Assembly (NCBI RefSeq): GCF_025515275.1
Contig: NZ_JAOPFU010000042.1
Coordinates: 1-35,845, forward strand
Reading direction: 5' to 3'
From: Catenovulum sp. 2E275
GTDB lineage: Bacteria > Pseudomonadota > Gammaproteobacteria > Enterobacterales > Alteromonadaceae
DNA length: 35,845 nucleotides
Positions within the stretch are counted from its first letter, which is position 1, and each line of letters begins with the position of its first letter. Made by a program: the position numbers and the translations under genes. Of the stretch, positions 26,065 through 35,765 are shown piece by piece. The notes beneath the pieces are model-generated. The model saw only the letters and a program-made list of their open reading frames with translations, had not been told where the DNA came from and did no database searches.

Positions 26065-29000
26065 TCAGAAAGTATAGCGTGCACCAACCTGATAACGAGG
26101 GCCTAAATCAAGCAAGTATTCAATTTGTGATTTTGAGCGGCCATGATCGCGTCTGTCTTCGCCGGTAATATTTAAACCTTCAGCAAAAACAGTAAAGTGA
26201 TCATTAATATCGTAACTTACATTAACATCGATTTGTGAATAGGCTTCAACATAAACAGGGTTTCTTGAGCTACCTTGGCTAGAACTACGTAAGTATTCAT
26301 CTCGCCAGTTATAAGCTATACGTGCTTGCAGCCCATCTTTGTCGTAAATTGCAACTAAGTTGGCGGTATCACTTAACCCTAATAACGCAAACTGCGAGAC
26401 ACTTGGATCTGCATAATCATCAAATTTTACATCACCCCTAACAATGGTGTAGTTAGCTTGTACACCAAAACCCGAATCGCCAAAGAAATGAGTTGAAGCG
26501 ATTTCTAAACCGTGAATTTTTGCACTACGGTTATTAATTGGACGACTTACTCTAAATACATTAAGAGGACTGTTGGCATCTGGTATAACGTCATAAGCGG
26601 TTGCTACTTCTTGAGCTTGAGTTAGAGTTCCGTCATAATCTGCTGCCCCTCCAGGGAATGCCCCCGGATTTTGCAAAATCGCAAGCATAGTAAATAATGA
26701 AGTATCATCAATCGAATACCCATTATCAGCTAACGCTTGTGCGGCAGCTTCAACTGATGGACCACTGGAAGCATCTGGAATATCAAATAAGGTTTGATCA
26801 ACTTGTTCTGTACCTATAAAGTTGCTAACCCGTTTTTCCCACAAGCCAATAGATGCATAGCTATCATCAGAGTAATACCATTCTAAAGACATATCAAAAT
26901 TATCTGATTCTAATGGTAATAATGCTGGGTTGCCTGCATCTGCAGTTGGAATTGCACCGTTATAAGTAGAGCCGCCACCCGCACTATATGTGCCAATTGC
27001 AGAACTTAAGTCTGAGAATTTAGCTCGGGCTATTGTTTTACTGTAAGATACACGACCTTTGATATCGTCAGTAAAGGCAATATCAAAATCAAAACTCGGC
27101 AAGAAGTTATCATAGTCGGCTTTTAAGCCAAAAATTTCTGGCTCATTGTCACCATATTCAATTAAGAAATCGTTATTATCCTGCCAGGTTAAATAAGCTG
27201 GAATTGTGATTAACGCTGATGAGTTAACTTCGGTTGTTTCATAACGCATACCTAATACTAAATTAGTATCTAAACCGGCGAGTGTGCCCATTAAATTAAC
27301 TTGAGCGTAAGCCGCTTGGATTTTTTCAGATATTGTATTATTAGCTGAGAAGGTTGGGTTATAGCATACACAATAACCATTTTCTTCAGTGCCGTAAGTA
27401 TCAACCAATGAAGCAGCTATGTCTTCAGCATTACCTCTAAATCCGCCCTGGAAGGAGCCAGAAGCATCATAATCATCAAAATCTGCTAAATTAAAATCTT
27501 CAAATAATTCAGCCGGAATATCACCTACGTTGGCAATTGCCCAGTCACCCATCGCCATATAGCGGTCAGATTGTTTGGCATTCATTTGCATTTCACGACT
27601 TTCAATACCAAAGTCAAACGAACCTTCATCAAATTCATAACTACCATCAAATTTGAACTGATCTATATCCATGGTTTGATCTGCATAAAATACACGGACA
27701 ACTTGAGAACCTATGTCTCCTGCATCATGAATTCCATTATTATTACCGCGATCACTATCATCTAAAGTCATGCCAAATAAAGGTAAATCACCGCTGTAAT
27801 CAATCCAGTGAGACATTTGAGTCGGTGCACCAATACTGGCAGCTATTTCACCACTTTTTCCTGGGCCAGTTGGTAAACTATCCATAGATGATGAATGATA
27901 GTCCAGCTTCACATGTAAATTATCTGTTACTTGTAAATCTAAATTGAATCCTAATGATTTTAGCGTATTGGTTTGTTGACGTAACTGTTGTTCATAACCC
28001 TGATCGCGAGGACCACTAACTTCTTCAATATATAAAGGCGAAGCTAGTCTAGGGTTTGTATCAAATACCACCTTAGTGATAGAAGAACTATTGGCAAGCC
28101 AACTGGTTGATTCACCCCGTCGCTCTAAAATTTCATTTTCTGCAAAAGTATAATCTAACGTGGCAACAATATGTTCTGTCGGCGCCCATTGCATAGTTAA
28201 TTGAGCATTGGTTCGCTCACGTTGTATATCTGAAAAGGTATAGCGGACATCATTCGGGCGAGAATATAAAGTACCATCTTCAGGCGCATTCTCGATGACG
28301 GCATTATCTGCAAATGAATAAAGCTCGTCTTGCCCCCAAATTCCTTGATTCCAAGTATTTACAGCAATACCTTGTGTGCCAGAATCGCGCTTTTGATAAC
28401 TACTAGTTAAGCTAATACCAAACTCAGAGTTATCGTCTGTCCAACTTAATAATCCTGATAATTCTGGGGTGATATCATCACCGGTCCGGTTAGTCGTATC
28501 ATGCATGGCTTTCGCACCAACAGATGCTCTGAAACCTGGGTTCTGCAATGGTTTTGCTGTTTCTATATTGATGGTTGCGCCAATCCCGCCGCTTGCAATA
28601 CTTGCGCGTCCGGTTTTATAAACTTGTACCCCATTTACACTTTCAGATGCTAGACTGGCAAAATCAAACGCTCGGGTAGAACCGCCAAATGTCCCCCCTG
28701 CACCAGAGCCACCACCATACACGCCCCCAGCGGGCATGGTGCGACCATTTAATGTGATCATATTATATTCAGCGCCAAAACCACGCACTGTTACTTTCGA
28801 GCCTTCTCCATTTTCTCGGCTGATCGAAACACCTGTTATACGTTGCAGTGATTCAGCTAAGTTTGTATCTGGGAATTTACCCATATCTTCTGCTGAAATT
28901 GCGTCTACAACCCCGACAGCATCACGTTTGATTGATTGAGCGGCTACTATACTTCCTCTAATCCCTTTGACTTGAATGACTTCTGTGTCATCTGCATCAG

Positions 29001-29085
29001 CCGCAATACTTGTTGTAGTACAAAGTGCCGCTGCAATACCTAAAGCCAGCGATGACTTGGTAAAATTTCCTTTGTTAGCTTTCAT
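26065..29085 (-). CDS. TonB-dependent receptor, carbohydrate type
   Basis: A 1006-residue outer-membrane receptor. After an Ala-rich signal (ending near SIAAD) comes the TonB-box-like EVIQVKGIRGSIVAAQSIKRDA, the plug (DMGKFPDTNLAESLQRITGVSISRENGEG, VTVRGFGAEYNMITLNGR), and a long barrel ending in a terminal Phe (YQVGARYTF). KFPDTNLAESLQRI and the size mark the proteobacterial receptors for oligosaccharides rather than siderophores. GAGG six bases upstream supports the start. It diverges from a GH3 glucosidase, so a beta-glucan oligosaccharide is the best ligand guess. The adjacent SapC/halogenase cassette is the common partner set. Confidence 0.92.
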   Translation of the reverse strand: MKANKGNFTKSSLALGIAAALCTTTSIAADADDTEVIQVKGIRGSIVAAQSIKRDAVGVVDAISAEDMGKFPDTNLAESLQRITGVSISRENGEGSKVTVRGFGAEYNMITLNGRTMPAGGVYGGGSGAGGTFGGSTRAFDFASLASESVNGVQVYKTGRASIASGGIGATINIETAKPLQNPGFRASVGAKAMHDTTNRTGDDITPELSGLLSWTDDNSEFGISLTSSYQKRDSGTQGIAVNTWNQGIWGQDELYSFADNAVIENAPEDGTLYSRPNDVRYTFSDIQRERTNAQLTMQWAPTEHIVATLDYTFAENEILERRGESTSWLANSSSITKVVFDTNPRLASPLYIEEVSGPRDQGYEQQLRQQTNTLKSLGFNLDLQVTDNLHVKLDYHSSSMDSLPTGPGKSGEIAASIGAPTQMSHWIDYSGDLPLFGMTLDDSDRGNNNGIHDAGDIGSQVVRVFYADQTMDIDQFKFDGSYEFDEGSFDFGIESREMQMNAKQSDRYMAMGDWAIANVGDIPAELFEDFNLADFDDYDASGSFQGGFRGNAEDIAASLVDTYGTEENGYCVCYNPTFSANNTISEKIQAAYAQVNLMGTLAGLDTNLVLGMRYETTEVNSSALITIPAYLTWQDNNDFLIEYGDNEPEIFGLKADYDNFLPSFDFDIAFTDDIKGRVSYSKTIARAKFSDLSSAIGTYSAGGGSTYNGAIPTADAGNPALLPLESDNFDMSLEWYYSDDSYASIGLWEKRVSNFIGTEQVDQTLFDIPDASSGPSVEAAAQALADNGYSIDDTSLFTMLAILQNPGAFPGGAADYDGTLTQAQEVATAYDVIPDANSPLNVFRVSRPINNRSAKIHGLEIASTHFFGDSGFGVQANYTIVRGDVKFDDYADPSVSQFALLGLSDTANLVAIYDKDGLQARIAYNWRDEYLRSSSQGSSRNPVYVEAYSQIDVNVSYDINDHFTVFAEGLNITGEDRRDHGRSKSQIEYLLDLGPRYQVGARYTF

Positions 29086-29135
29086 TATTCGCCTCTATAT
29101 TTGAGTGATTATTGTTAATTAATCTTATCTCCAGC

Positions 29136-29170
29136 TTATGGTCTTATAGTAAGTTTCATATAGACCATAA
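29136..29170. promoter_or_regulatory. Inverted repeat TTATGGTCT-N17-AGACCATAA
   Basis: Two perfect 9-bp arms separated by 17 bases, 51 to 85 bases upstream of the TonB receptor start. The spacing is wide for one dimer, so it may bind two dimers or form a leader stem of the receptor mRNA. Confidence 0.5.
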
Positions 29171-29226
29171 GTTTATGGTATACACTTTTTCAATCGTTTT
29201 ATATAGTACATTTAACGATTTTTTAA

Positions 29227-29240
29227 TGTAAACGATTTCA
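29227..29240. promoter_or_regulatory. LacI-like operator candidate (TGTAAACGATTTCA)
   Basis: A 14-base imperfect palindrome with central CG, 142 bases upstream of the receptor start. AACGATT also occurs at 29214-29220 and inverted near 29191-29200, making a cluster. LacI-family sites often have this AAACGnTTT form. Confidence 0.4.
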
Positions 29241-29517
29241 AATATAAATCATTTTTTACAATTTTCAAACTAAAATAGCTAAAAAATAATCAATTTGTTT
29301 GTTTTTTAACTAGGGCTTTATTTGTATTATTTTAAGTGTATGTTTTTAAAGTTCTTTTTATGTAATTTAGTTATGGTAAGAGTGGTTAAAGCACGATCAA
29401 TTATTTTATCTATACGAAATCACCTCTAAAAAATTTAACTTTTATTCTTGTTTATTAACAAATATGTTAAAACTTAAAACAATAAAATGAAATGTTATTA
29501 TATTTTTTAGTTTTAAT

Positions 29518-29531
29518 AGAAAACGTTTACT
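29518..29531. promoter_or_regulatory. LacI-like operator candidate (AGAAAACGTTTACT)
   Basis: A palindrome centred on AAACGTTT with matching AG/CT ends, 58 bases upstream of the GH3 start. The shape is that of LacI-family operators such as PurR-type sites. No LacI gene is in the window. Confidence 0.5.
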
Positions 29532-29589
29532 GATATTTTATTATGTATGAAAAATAGAAATTATCGTTATCGCTGACAAGGCTTTCATT

Positions 29590-32169
29590 ATGTTAAATCA
29601 ATCATTCAAGTTATCGGTATTATCATTGCCGATTGTTTTAGCGGCATGCTCTGAGCAAACTCATCAACCACAGATCCCGGATGTAACAAAAGTGACTAAA
29701 CAAAACTCTCAAACCCAAGCACAGGCTGAAACCATTCATTGGCCTAACGCAAATACCAGACTTAAACGTGATCCGGCTGTAGAACAAAAAGTAGCTGAGA
29801 TTTTAGCCAACATGACACTTGAGCAAAAAGTAGCGCAAATGGTTCAACCAGAAATTGGCTACTTAACGGTTGAGCAAATGCGTAAATATGGGTTTGGCTC
29901 GTATTTAAACGGCGGTAATACGGCGCCGTATGGTAATAAAACGGCGACCCCGCAAGAGTGGCTTAAATACGCTGATGAAATGTATGAAGCGTCAATTGAT
30001 GATTCGCTTGATGGGGTAAAAATCCCGACGATTTGGGGAACAGATGCAATGCATGGGCATAGTAATGTATCTGGTACGACTTTGTTTCCTCATAATATAG
30101 GCCTCGGCGCAATGAATAACCCAGAACTCATTCGCAAAATTGGTGAAGCGACGGCTAAAGAAGTTGCGATTACCGGTATTGAATGGAGCTTTGCACCAAC
30201 GGTTGCGGTTGTTCAGGATGACAGATGGGGTAGAACTTATGAAAGTTATTCTGAAAACCCTGAAATAGTTGCTGCATACGCTAAAGAAATGGTGGCAGGT
30301 TTGCAGGGCGAAATAGGTAAAAACTTTTTAACCGGTTATCACCGAATTGCCACAGCAAAACACTTTGTTGGTGATGGCGGCACGGTAAATGGCATTGATC
30401 GTGGTGATACTTTAGCTTCTGAACAAGAAATGCGAGATATTCATGCTGCTGGTTATTTCACCGCAATTGAAGCGGGTGTTCAGTCTGTTATGGCATCATT
30501 TAATTCATGGAAAGGCGAGCGTTTACATGGTCATAAATATTTATTGACTGACGTATTAAAAGGGCAAATGGGGTTTGATGGCTTTGTTGTGTCTGACTGG
30601 AATGGGCATAAATTTGTTGATGGTTGTGATTTAGAGCAATGTGCAAATGCGATTAATGCCGGTATTGATGTGATTATGGTACCTGAGCATTTTGAAGCTT
30701 TTTATCATAATACTATCGCACAAGTGAAAAGCGGCGAAATACCTATGTCAAGGATTGATGATGCTGTGACTCGCTTTTTAAGAGCAAAAGTGCGTTGGGG
30801 TTTATTTGAACGCGGCAAACCGTCGGAGCGGGAAATGTCGAATGATTTAACTCAGTTTGGCGCTACAGCGCATCGTGAAATTGCTCGTCAGGCGGTACGT
30901 GAATCTTTGGTTTTACTTAAAAATAATCAACAATTATTACCACTTAACCCTAAAGCAAATATTTTAATTGCGGGTGATGCGGCTGACAGCATGGCAAAAC
31001 AAGCGGGTGGTTGGAGTGTATCGTGGCAAGGTACGGATAATACCAATGCTGATTTCCCGGGGGCAACCACTATTTATCAAGGGTTAAAAACGGCAATTGA
31101 AACCGCAGGTGGCTCGGTTCAATATAGTGTTGATGGTGAATATTCAAGCAAGCCGGATGTTGCTATTGTGGTGATAGGTGAAGATCCTTATGCTGAGTGG
31201 TTTGGTGATATTCAATATATTGAATATCAAAAAGAAGAAAAAACCGATTTAGCTTTGCTTAAAAAGTTAAAAGCGCAGGGCATTCCTGTTGTTACCGTAT
31301 TTATTAGCGGTCGCCCATTATGGGTTAATAAAGAAATTAATGCATCGGATGCTTTTGTTGCAGCTTGGTTACCCGGCTCGGAAGGTCAGGGGGTTGCAGA
31401 TGTATTGTTAACACAGACCAATGGACAAGTTAATTTTGATTTTAAAGGTAAATTATCATTCTCGTGGCCTAAATATGATACTCAAGTCGTGCTTAATTCA
31501 CGTGATGAAAATTACGATCCACTCTTTGCGTATGGATTTGGTTTAACTTATCAGGATAAAGTTGAACTGGCAGAGTTAGATGAAACGGTTAGGGTAAAAG
31601 AGCAAAAAGCAACTGATGTGGGTTATGCCTTATTTTATCGTCAATTAGGTCAAGGTTTAAATTGGTCTTTGGGTGATAAAAACGACTGGAGTTTAATTAT
31701 TGAAGGTCCGTCTGGCACAACTAAAAACAGTGAAAACTTAACCATTCAAGCTATTAATCTTGCGTATCAGGAAGATGCCCGTAAGTTTGTTTGGTCAGGT
31801 CAAAGTGAGGCTGCTGCTCAGTTAATTTATTCTAAACCAAAAAATATGGCAGAGATTGTTAACCAGCAAAGTGTGGTTAATTTTGAGTTAAGGGTCGATA
31901 CTTTACCGACAGAAAAAGTGAGTTTAGCGCTATTTTGTACTCAGAACTGCCAGCCGCAGGTGGATATTACTGACTTATTAAAGCAGCAAACAACAGGCGA
32001 ATGGATCAAAGTATCGGTTGATGTTAGTTGTTTGGCGGATAAAGCAGAGTTACAAGCTGTGACTATTCCGTGGCAAATTAAAACTACTGGCCAGTTAGGT
32101 TTAGCGGTATCTAACTTAGCGATTCAAAATAAAGACGATGATCAGGTTTCGTTAAGCCTTTGCCAATAA
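29590..32169 (+). CDS. GH3 exo-beta-glucosidase lipoprotein (ExoP-like)
   Basis: Probably releases glucose from beta-1,3/1,4-glucan oligosaccharides. The lipobox LAAC predicts anchoring. Domain 1 (about 65-420) is the GH3 barrel: TDAMHGHSNV, TAKHFVGDGGT and the nucleophile Asp336 in VVSDWNG. Domain 2 (about 430-655) includes GEDPYAEWFGD, with Glu536 at the place of the acid/base Glu of barley ExoI. A further C-terminal beta-sandwich (about 670-859) resembles the domain of Pseudoalteromonas ExoP, and the total length matches (859). CAAGG eight bases before the ATG supports the start. It stands alone with its own terminator, divergent from the TonB receptor, suggesting shared beta-glucan use. 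Confidence 0.92.
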   Translation: MLNQSFKLSVLSLPIVLAACSEQTHQPQIPDVTKVTKQNSQTQAQAETIHWPNANTRLKRDPAVEQKVAEILANMTLEQKVAQMVQPEIGYLTVEQMRKYGFGSYLNGGNTAPYGNKTATPQEWLKYADEMYEASIDDSLDGVKIPTIWGTDAMHGHSNVSGTTLFPHNIGLGAMNNPELIRKIGEATAKEVAITGIEWSFAPTVAVVQDDRWGRTYESYSENPEIVAAYAKEMVAGLQGEIGKNFLTGYHRIATAKHFVGDGGTVNGIDRGDTLASEQEMRDIHAAGYFTAIEAGVQSVMASFNSWKGERLHGHKYLLTDVLKGQMGFDGFVVSDWNGHKFVDGCDLEQCANAINAGIDVIMVPEHFEAFYHNTIAQVKSGEIPMSRIDDAVTRFLRAKVRWGLFERGKPSEREMSNDLTQFGATAHREIARQAVRESLVLLKNNQQLLPLNPKANILIAGDAADSMAKQAGGWSVSWQGTDNTNADFPGATTIYQGLKTAIETAGGSVQYSVDGEYSSKPDVAIVVIGEDPYAEWFGDIQYIEYQKEEKTDLALLKKLKAQGIPVVTVFISGRPLWVNKEINASDAFVAAWLPGSEGQGVADVLLTQTNGQVNFDFKGKLSFSWPKYDTQVVLNSRDENYDPLFAYGFGLTYQDKVELAELDETVRVKEQKATDVGYALFYRQLGQGLNWSLGDKNDWSLIIEGPSGTTKNSENLTIQAINLAYQEDARKFVWSGQSEAAAQLIYSKPKNMAEIVNQQSVVNFELRVDTLPTEKVSLALFCTQNCQPQVDITDLLKQQTTGEWIKVSVDVSCLADKAELQAVTIPWQIKTTGQLGLAVSNLAIQNKDDDQVSLSLCQ

Positions 32170-32232
32170 TAATGGTTTCACTCGTTATGGTTTAAACGGG
32201 TAAATATAAACGGATAAATAAAAGAGCAAATA

Positions 32233-32265
32233 AAAAGCCAGCTTAAAATTTAAGCTGGCTTTTTT
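32233..32265. terminator. Rho-independent terminator after GH3
   Basis: Perfect inverted repeat AAAAGCCAGCTTAAA and TTTAAGCTGGCTTTT with T-run after it. A-tract and T-tract allow action from both sides, serving GH3 and the minus-strand gene that ends at 32344. Confidence 0.87.
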
Positions 32266-32343
32266 GTTAGGTTTGAGTCGGGAGCGACAGGTACTTACCG
32301 TATTTATATTGATTTAGTTCTAGCTCTATCTGCTTAATAGCTA

Positions 32344-33507
32344 TCACAAATATTTCAGCCAAACATACTGATGTTTGCGTTTATATTGGCTAAACCAAGC
32401 AACCGGTTTATAAAGTGCTGCGATTAATAACAAGGTGATTAGCCAGATCCAACTAATATGGTTGACGCCAAAATAAATGCCTTGATTATTGCCCCATATT
32501 AATTGGCCAAGCATATATAAGATAAGTAAAACATATAGATGCAGAATATAAACAAACATGGGTACTGACCCAAAAGTTTGAATAAAACGGTGCCAATTTG
32601 CCGGAAAACGCTCAAATAAATACAAACCTGCAAACATCATACTGCCGGTAATTAATAAAAAATTGAGTGAGGGTGGATACTTAGTTAGGTTAAATATATC
32701 CATTAGAGTTTGATAACAATGAGCTTGAATTTGCCAGTCAAGCGTTTCACCATAAAGGTTAAACCCGCGTAAAACTGCAAACGTGGATAAACAAAACAGT
32801 GCCAGTTTAAGCAAGTTCTTTTGTCTTAAAGCTGCTGTTTGCTGATATAAAGGCCCAGCCAAATAGCCTAAAATAATTACGCCAATCCACGGCAGTACCG
32901 GATAGCTGACTTTTACATTAACGACAGAATTAGTTATTAAATAACCTCTGTCGTGTAAAATGGTCCATAAACTGTAACCAATCTCTTCGGGATTAAAATG
33001 AATCTGTGTTAGCAGGTTATGCCCAAAAACGATAGCTAGCCCAATCATTAATAATAAATATTTAGGCAGTTTAATCAGCACTGCCAGCGCGATCATACTT
33101 AATCCAATCGCCCAGATCACTTGTAAATAAAGGGTGCTGAGTGTGCCTAGCCACGAAAAACAAATAAGTGTTATTTCTAATACAATTAAAAATATTCCGC
33201 GTTTAAATAAAAAAGCAGATGCATCTCTGGGTTTGCCTTGCCTTGGCTGACTATATAAATACGCGGATAATCCGGTTAAAAAGATAAAAGTGGGTGCGCA
33301 AAGATGAGCTGCAAACCGACTCCAGAATAAGGCCGGATCTGTGGTGGTTAAATCCATTGGATCACTGACTTGATGATGCAGAAAAAAGCGCTCACGGACA
33401 TGATCTAAAATCATGATCAGGATCACCAGACCACGCATTATGTCTATACTGTGGATCCGCTTTTTTATCTCAATGGATTGGCTATGCTGCAAAATATCAG
33501 AATTCAT
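32344..33507 (-). CDS. DUF1624 / heparan N-acetyltransferase-like membrane protein
   Basis: A 387-residue inner-membrane protein with about ten hydrophobic helices. The N-terminal RIHSIDIMRGLVILIMILDHVRERF and the LCAPTFIFLTGLSAYLY that follows are typical of the DUF1624/HGSNAT-type acyltransferase group, which may move acetyl groups across the membrane. The His in LDHVRERF is the conserved position. The ATG overlaps the end of the TonB receptor gene by 11 bases, so translation is coupled. Acceptor unknown; it could modify a ligand or a surface glycan. No ribosome site of its own is evident. Confidence 0.82.
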   Translation of the reverse strand: MNSDILQHSQSIEIKKRIHSIDIMRGLVILIMILDHVRERFFLHHQVSDPMDLTTTDPALFWSRFAAHLCAPTFIFLTGLSAYLYSQPRQGKPRDASAFLFKRGIFLIVLEITLICFSWLGTLSTLYLQVIWAIGLSMIALAVLIKLPKYLLLMIGLAIVFGHNLLTQIHFNPEEIGYSLWTILHDRGYLITNSVVNVKVSYPVLPWIGVIILGYLAGPLYQQTAALRQKNLLKLALFCLSTFAVLRGFNLYGETLDWQIQAHCYQTLMDIFNLTKYPPSLNFLLITGSMMFAGLYLFERFPANWHRFIQTFGSVPMFVYILHLYVLLILYMLGQLIWGNNQGIYFGVNHISWIWLITLLLIAALYKPVAWFSQYKRKHQYVWLKYL

Positions 33508-35578
33508 AACTTAACGCTGCTTTAACCATTCTAGGTGCACCCGGATAAGCCCATAATGCATTGTAACTGCTTTCAATATAGCGTTCGTTAAATAGATTAT
33601 TAATGGTGATCGATACTCTGGTTTGCCCGGTTAAATTTAAATGAGCAAACACATTCACAACTTGATAATCCGGTAATCTAAAGCTTAAATCGGCAGCATC
33701 CCCTAATCTTTCATCTATATATTCGTAGCGGGCACCAAAATTGGCTGATTTGTGAAATAACTCAGCAGTTTGGTTAATTAATAGACTTATTTTTTGTTCA
33801 GGCACATTCACCAGCGGACTGCCTTTAGGAATAGGCGTATTCCAGTCTGGATTATTTACATCATTGCTGGTTTTGGCATCTATGTAAGCATAAGATAATT
33901 TAACTTGCGTATTTTCAAACAAATAAGTATCAATATCTAACTCTAGCCCTTGGCTATTCGCTTTGCCAAGCGGAGACAAAAAGCCGATATTAGCAGGATC
34001 AGCGACAAGAATATTATCTTTACTGGCCTCAAATATTGCAGCGCTTAGATTAAATGCTGCATTTGAATATTTAACACCAAATTCTAATGAGTCGCTGTGT
34101 TCAAAGCCAAAAGGATTACCTTGGGCATCCGTGCTTGATAAAGGCACAAACCCTTCGGAATAGCTTGAATACAAAGTCATTTGGGGCGTTAGGTTATAAA
34201 CCAAACCTAATCTTGGGCTAAGTTGTTGCTCGGTATCAACAGAGCTTACCTGAGCCACTTTTTCTTGAATCGTTTGCTCAATTTCATCAAACCTTAAGCC
34301 CAGTAATACTTTGAATTTATGAGTAATATCAATTTGATCCTGCACATATAAACCATACGCTTGCTGATTTTCTATATTATGGTTTAACAGGGAAACCTCT
34401 GGCCCAGCTTGTTGAACAGCATTATCAAAAATATTAATGCTGTAGCTGCCTTTGCCACCGCGAAAACGAGACAATGCCGTGTTTAAATCATAATCGTAAC
34501 TGTCTAAACCAATTAACAAATGATGTATCCAATCGCCTGTTATTAAATGGCCGCTGAGTTCAACGCGAGCCGATAAATCTTCGGCGCTGTAATTTCTGTA
34601 TCTGTGTTGGCGAGTTAAAGTTTCTCCGTCATCAAATACTGACTGTCGGCTGGTTGCTAATTCCGCGTCGGATGAAAATCCTTTTAAGGTTGAGGTGCGA
34701 TAATTTAAGCCGGTTAATAATGACCAGCTTGAATTTAACTCTAAATGATAAGTGAGTTGATGCCCTAACGAGTGAACATTCATGGGTTTATCATTTGGGT
34801 TACCCAAAAAACGATCTGCCGGTAGAGTATTAAAATCATTATTTAAAACAATAATACCACGATCAAAATGTTGTTTTAAATCAACATATTCAAACTCATA
34901 AGTCAGACTAGAATCTTGGTTAATTTGATAATACAAAGAAGGAGTGAATACTTGTTTTTGTAAGGTTACTTGATCGCGAAAACTGTCGCTATCTTGCCAT
35001 GCACCATTAATTCTGACCGCAAGTTTATCCGTTAACCCGTTGGTGTAATCTGCGGAAATTCGCTGATGATTGTAATCGCCAATTTCCAAATTAATTTGTC
35101 CGGCTTCGATAAATTGGGGTTTTTTAGTCACAATATTAATTGTGCCGCCCGGCTCTGAACGGCCGTATAAAGCAGAGCCAGGACCTTTTAATACCTCAAC
35201 ATATTCAATATTGGAAACATCTCTTGGGCCACTGAACCCACGGCCGCCACTAAAGCCGTTAATTAAATAGCCAGACGGCATGTTTTCATTACCGGAAAAT
35301 CCACGAATTGAAAAGCTGTCCCATAATGCTCCGCTGTTATTTTTGCGTGAAATACTGGCCGATAAATCTAATGTATCCTGAAAATCAGTTAAGCCTAAAT
35401 CCACTAATAAACTTTTGTCTATTGTACTAATTGACTGAGGTAAATCTTTGTTGGCAATATCACCACGATAAGCTTGTTTATGGATAATTTTAATTTGTTC
35501 TATGTCAGCGTTAGTATCAGCGTAAACACAAGCACTGGCTAAGGTGCTTAGATAAAAAAGAGGAATGATATTTTTCAT
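33497..35578 (-). CDS. TonB-dependent siderophore-type receptor
   Basis: A 693-residue outer-membrane receptor with a signal ending near VYA. The plug has SISTIDKSLLVDLG, FSIRGFSG and VEVLKGPGSALYGRSEPGGTINIVTKKPQ, the pattern of siderophore receptors, and the barrel ends with Phe (AALSYEF). The ligand is uncertain: the upstream region carries a Zur-like rather than a Fur-like palindrome, which would point to zinc. No ribosome site is evident before 35578. It is first of a two-gene operon with the DUF1624 protein. It is unlike the carbohydrate receptor at 26065 in size and plug. Confidence 0.9.
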   Translation of the reverse strand: MKNIIPLFYLSTLASACVYADTNADIEQIKIIHKQAYRGDIANKDLPQSISTIDKSLLVDLGLTDFQDTLDLSASISRKNNSGALWDSFSIRGFSGNENMPSGYLINGFSGGRGFSGPRDVSNIEYVEVLKGPGSALYGRSEPGGTINIVTKKPQFIEAGQINLEIGDYNHQRISADYTNGLTDKLAVRINGAWQDSDSFRDQVTLQKQVFTPSLYYQINQDSSLTYEFEYVDLKQHFDRGIIVLNNDFNTLPADRFLGNPNDKPMNVHSLGHQLTYHLELNSSWSLLTGLNYRTSTLKGFSSDAELATSRQSVFDDGETLTRQHRYRNYSAEDLSARVELSGHLITGDWIHHLLIGLDSYDYDLNTALSRFRGGKGSYSINIFDNAVQQAGPEVSLLNHNIENQQAYGLYVQDQIDITHKFKVLLGLRFDEIEQTIQEKVAQVSSVDTEQQLSPRLGLVYNLTPQMTLYSSYSEGFVPLSSTDAQGNPFGFEHSDSLEFGVKYSNAAFNLSAAIFEASKDNILVADPANIGFLSPLGKANSQGLELDIDTYLFENTQVKLSYAYIDAKTSNDVNNPDWNTPIPKGSPLVNVPEQKISLLINQTAELFHKSANFGARYEYIDERLGDAADLSFRLPDYQVVNVFAHLNLTGQTRVSITINNLFNERYIESSYNALWAYPGAPRMVKAALSYEF

Positions 35579-35600
35579 TTTAAATTAACTTGGATTCTAA

Positions 35601-35635
35601 TTATGTTATATCATAACATAAAGTTATAAAGTAAC
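35601..35635. promoter_or_regulatory. Zur-like operators before the TonB receptor
   Basis: A 9-bp inverted repeat (TTATGTTAT-ATC-ATAACATAA, 35601-35621) contains TGTTATATCATAACA. This differs in one defined position from the gammaproteobacterial Zur pattern TGTTATAnTATAACA. A weaker copy, GTTATAAAGTAAC, follows at 35623-35635, 18 bp on. Both lie 23-57 bases upstream of the start codon, where a repressor would work. Confidence 0.5.
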
Positions 35636-35765
35636 AATTTTTTTATCGGTTTTAATTAGGCTAATTAGGTGATTTAGCTCTATTATGCAGTTGAAGTTAA
35701 AAGCCGAGAATAGTTAGGTTTTAATTTATTGATTTAAATAACCTGAGCTACACATAAGAAAATTT

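Larger units (their letters stand above)
29086..29589. promoter_or_regulatory. Divergent promoter region between TonB receptor and GH3
   Basis: These 504 AT-rich bases contain no convincing gene. They hold an inverted repeat (29136-29170), a cluster of AACGATT-type motifs (29191-29240) and a LacI-like palindrome (29518-29531). Promoters of both genes must be here; exact boxes are not assigned. Confidence 0.65.
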
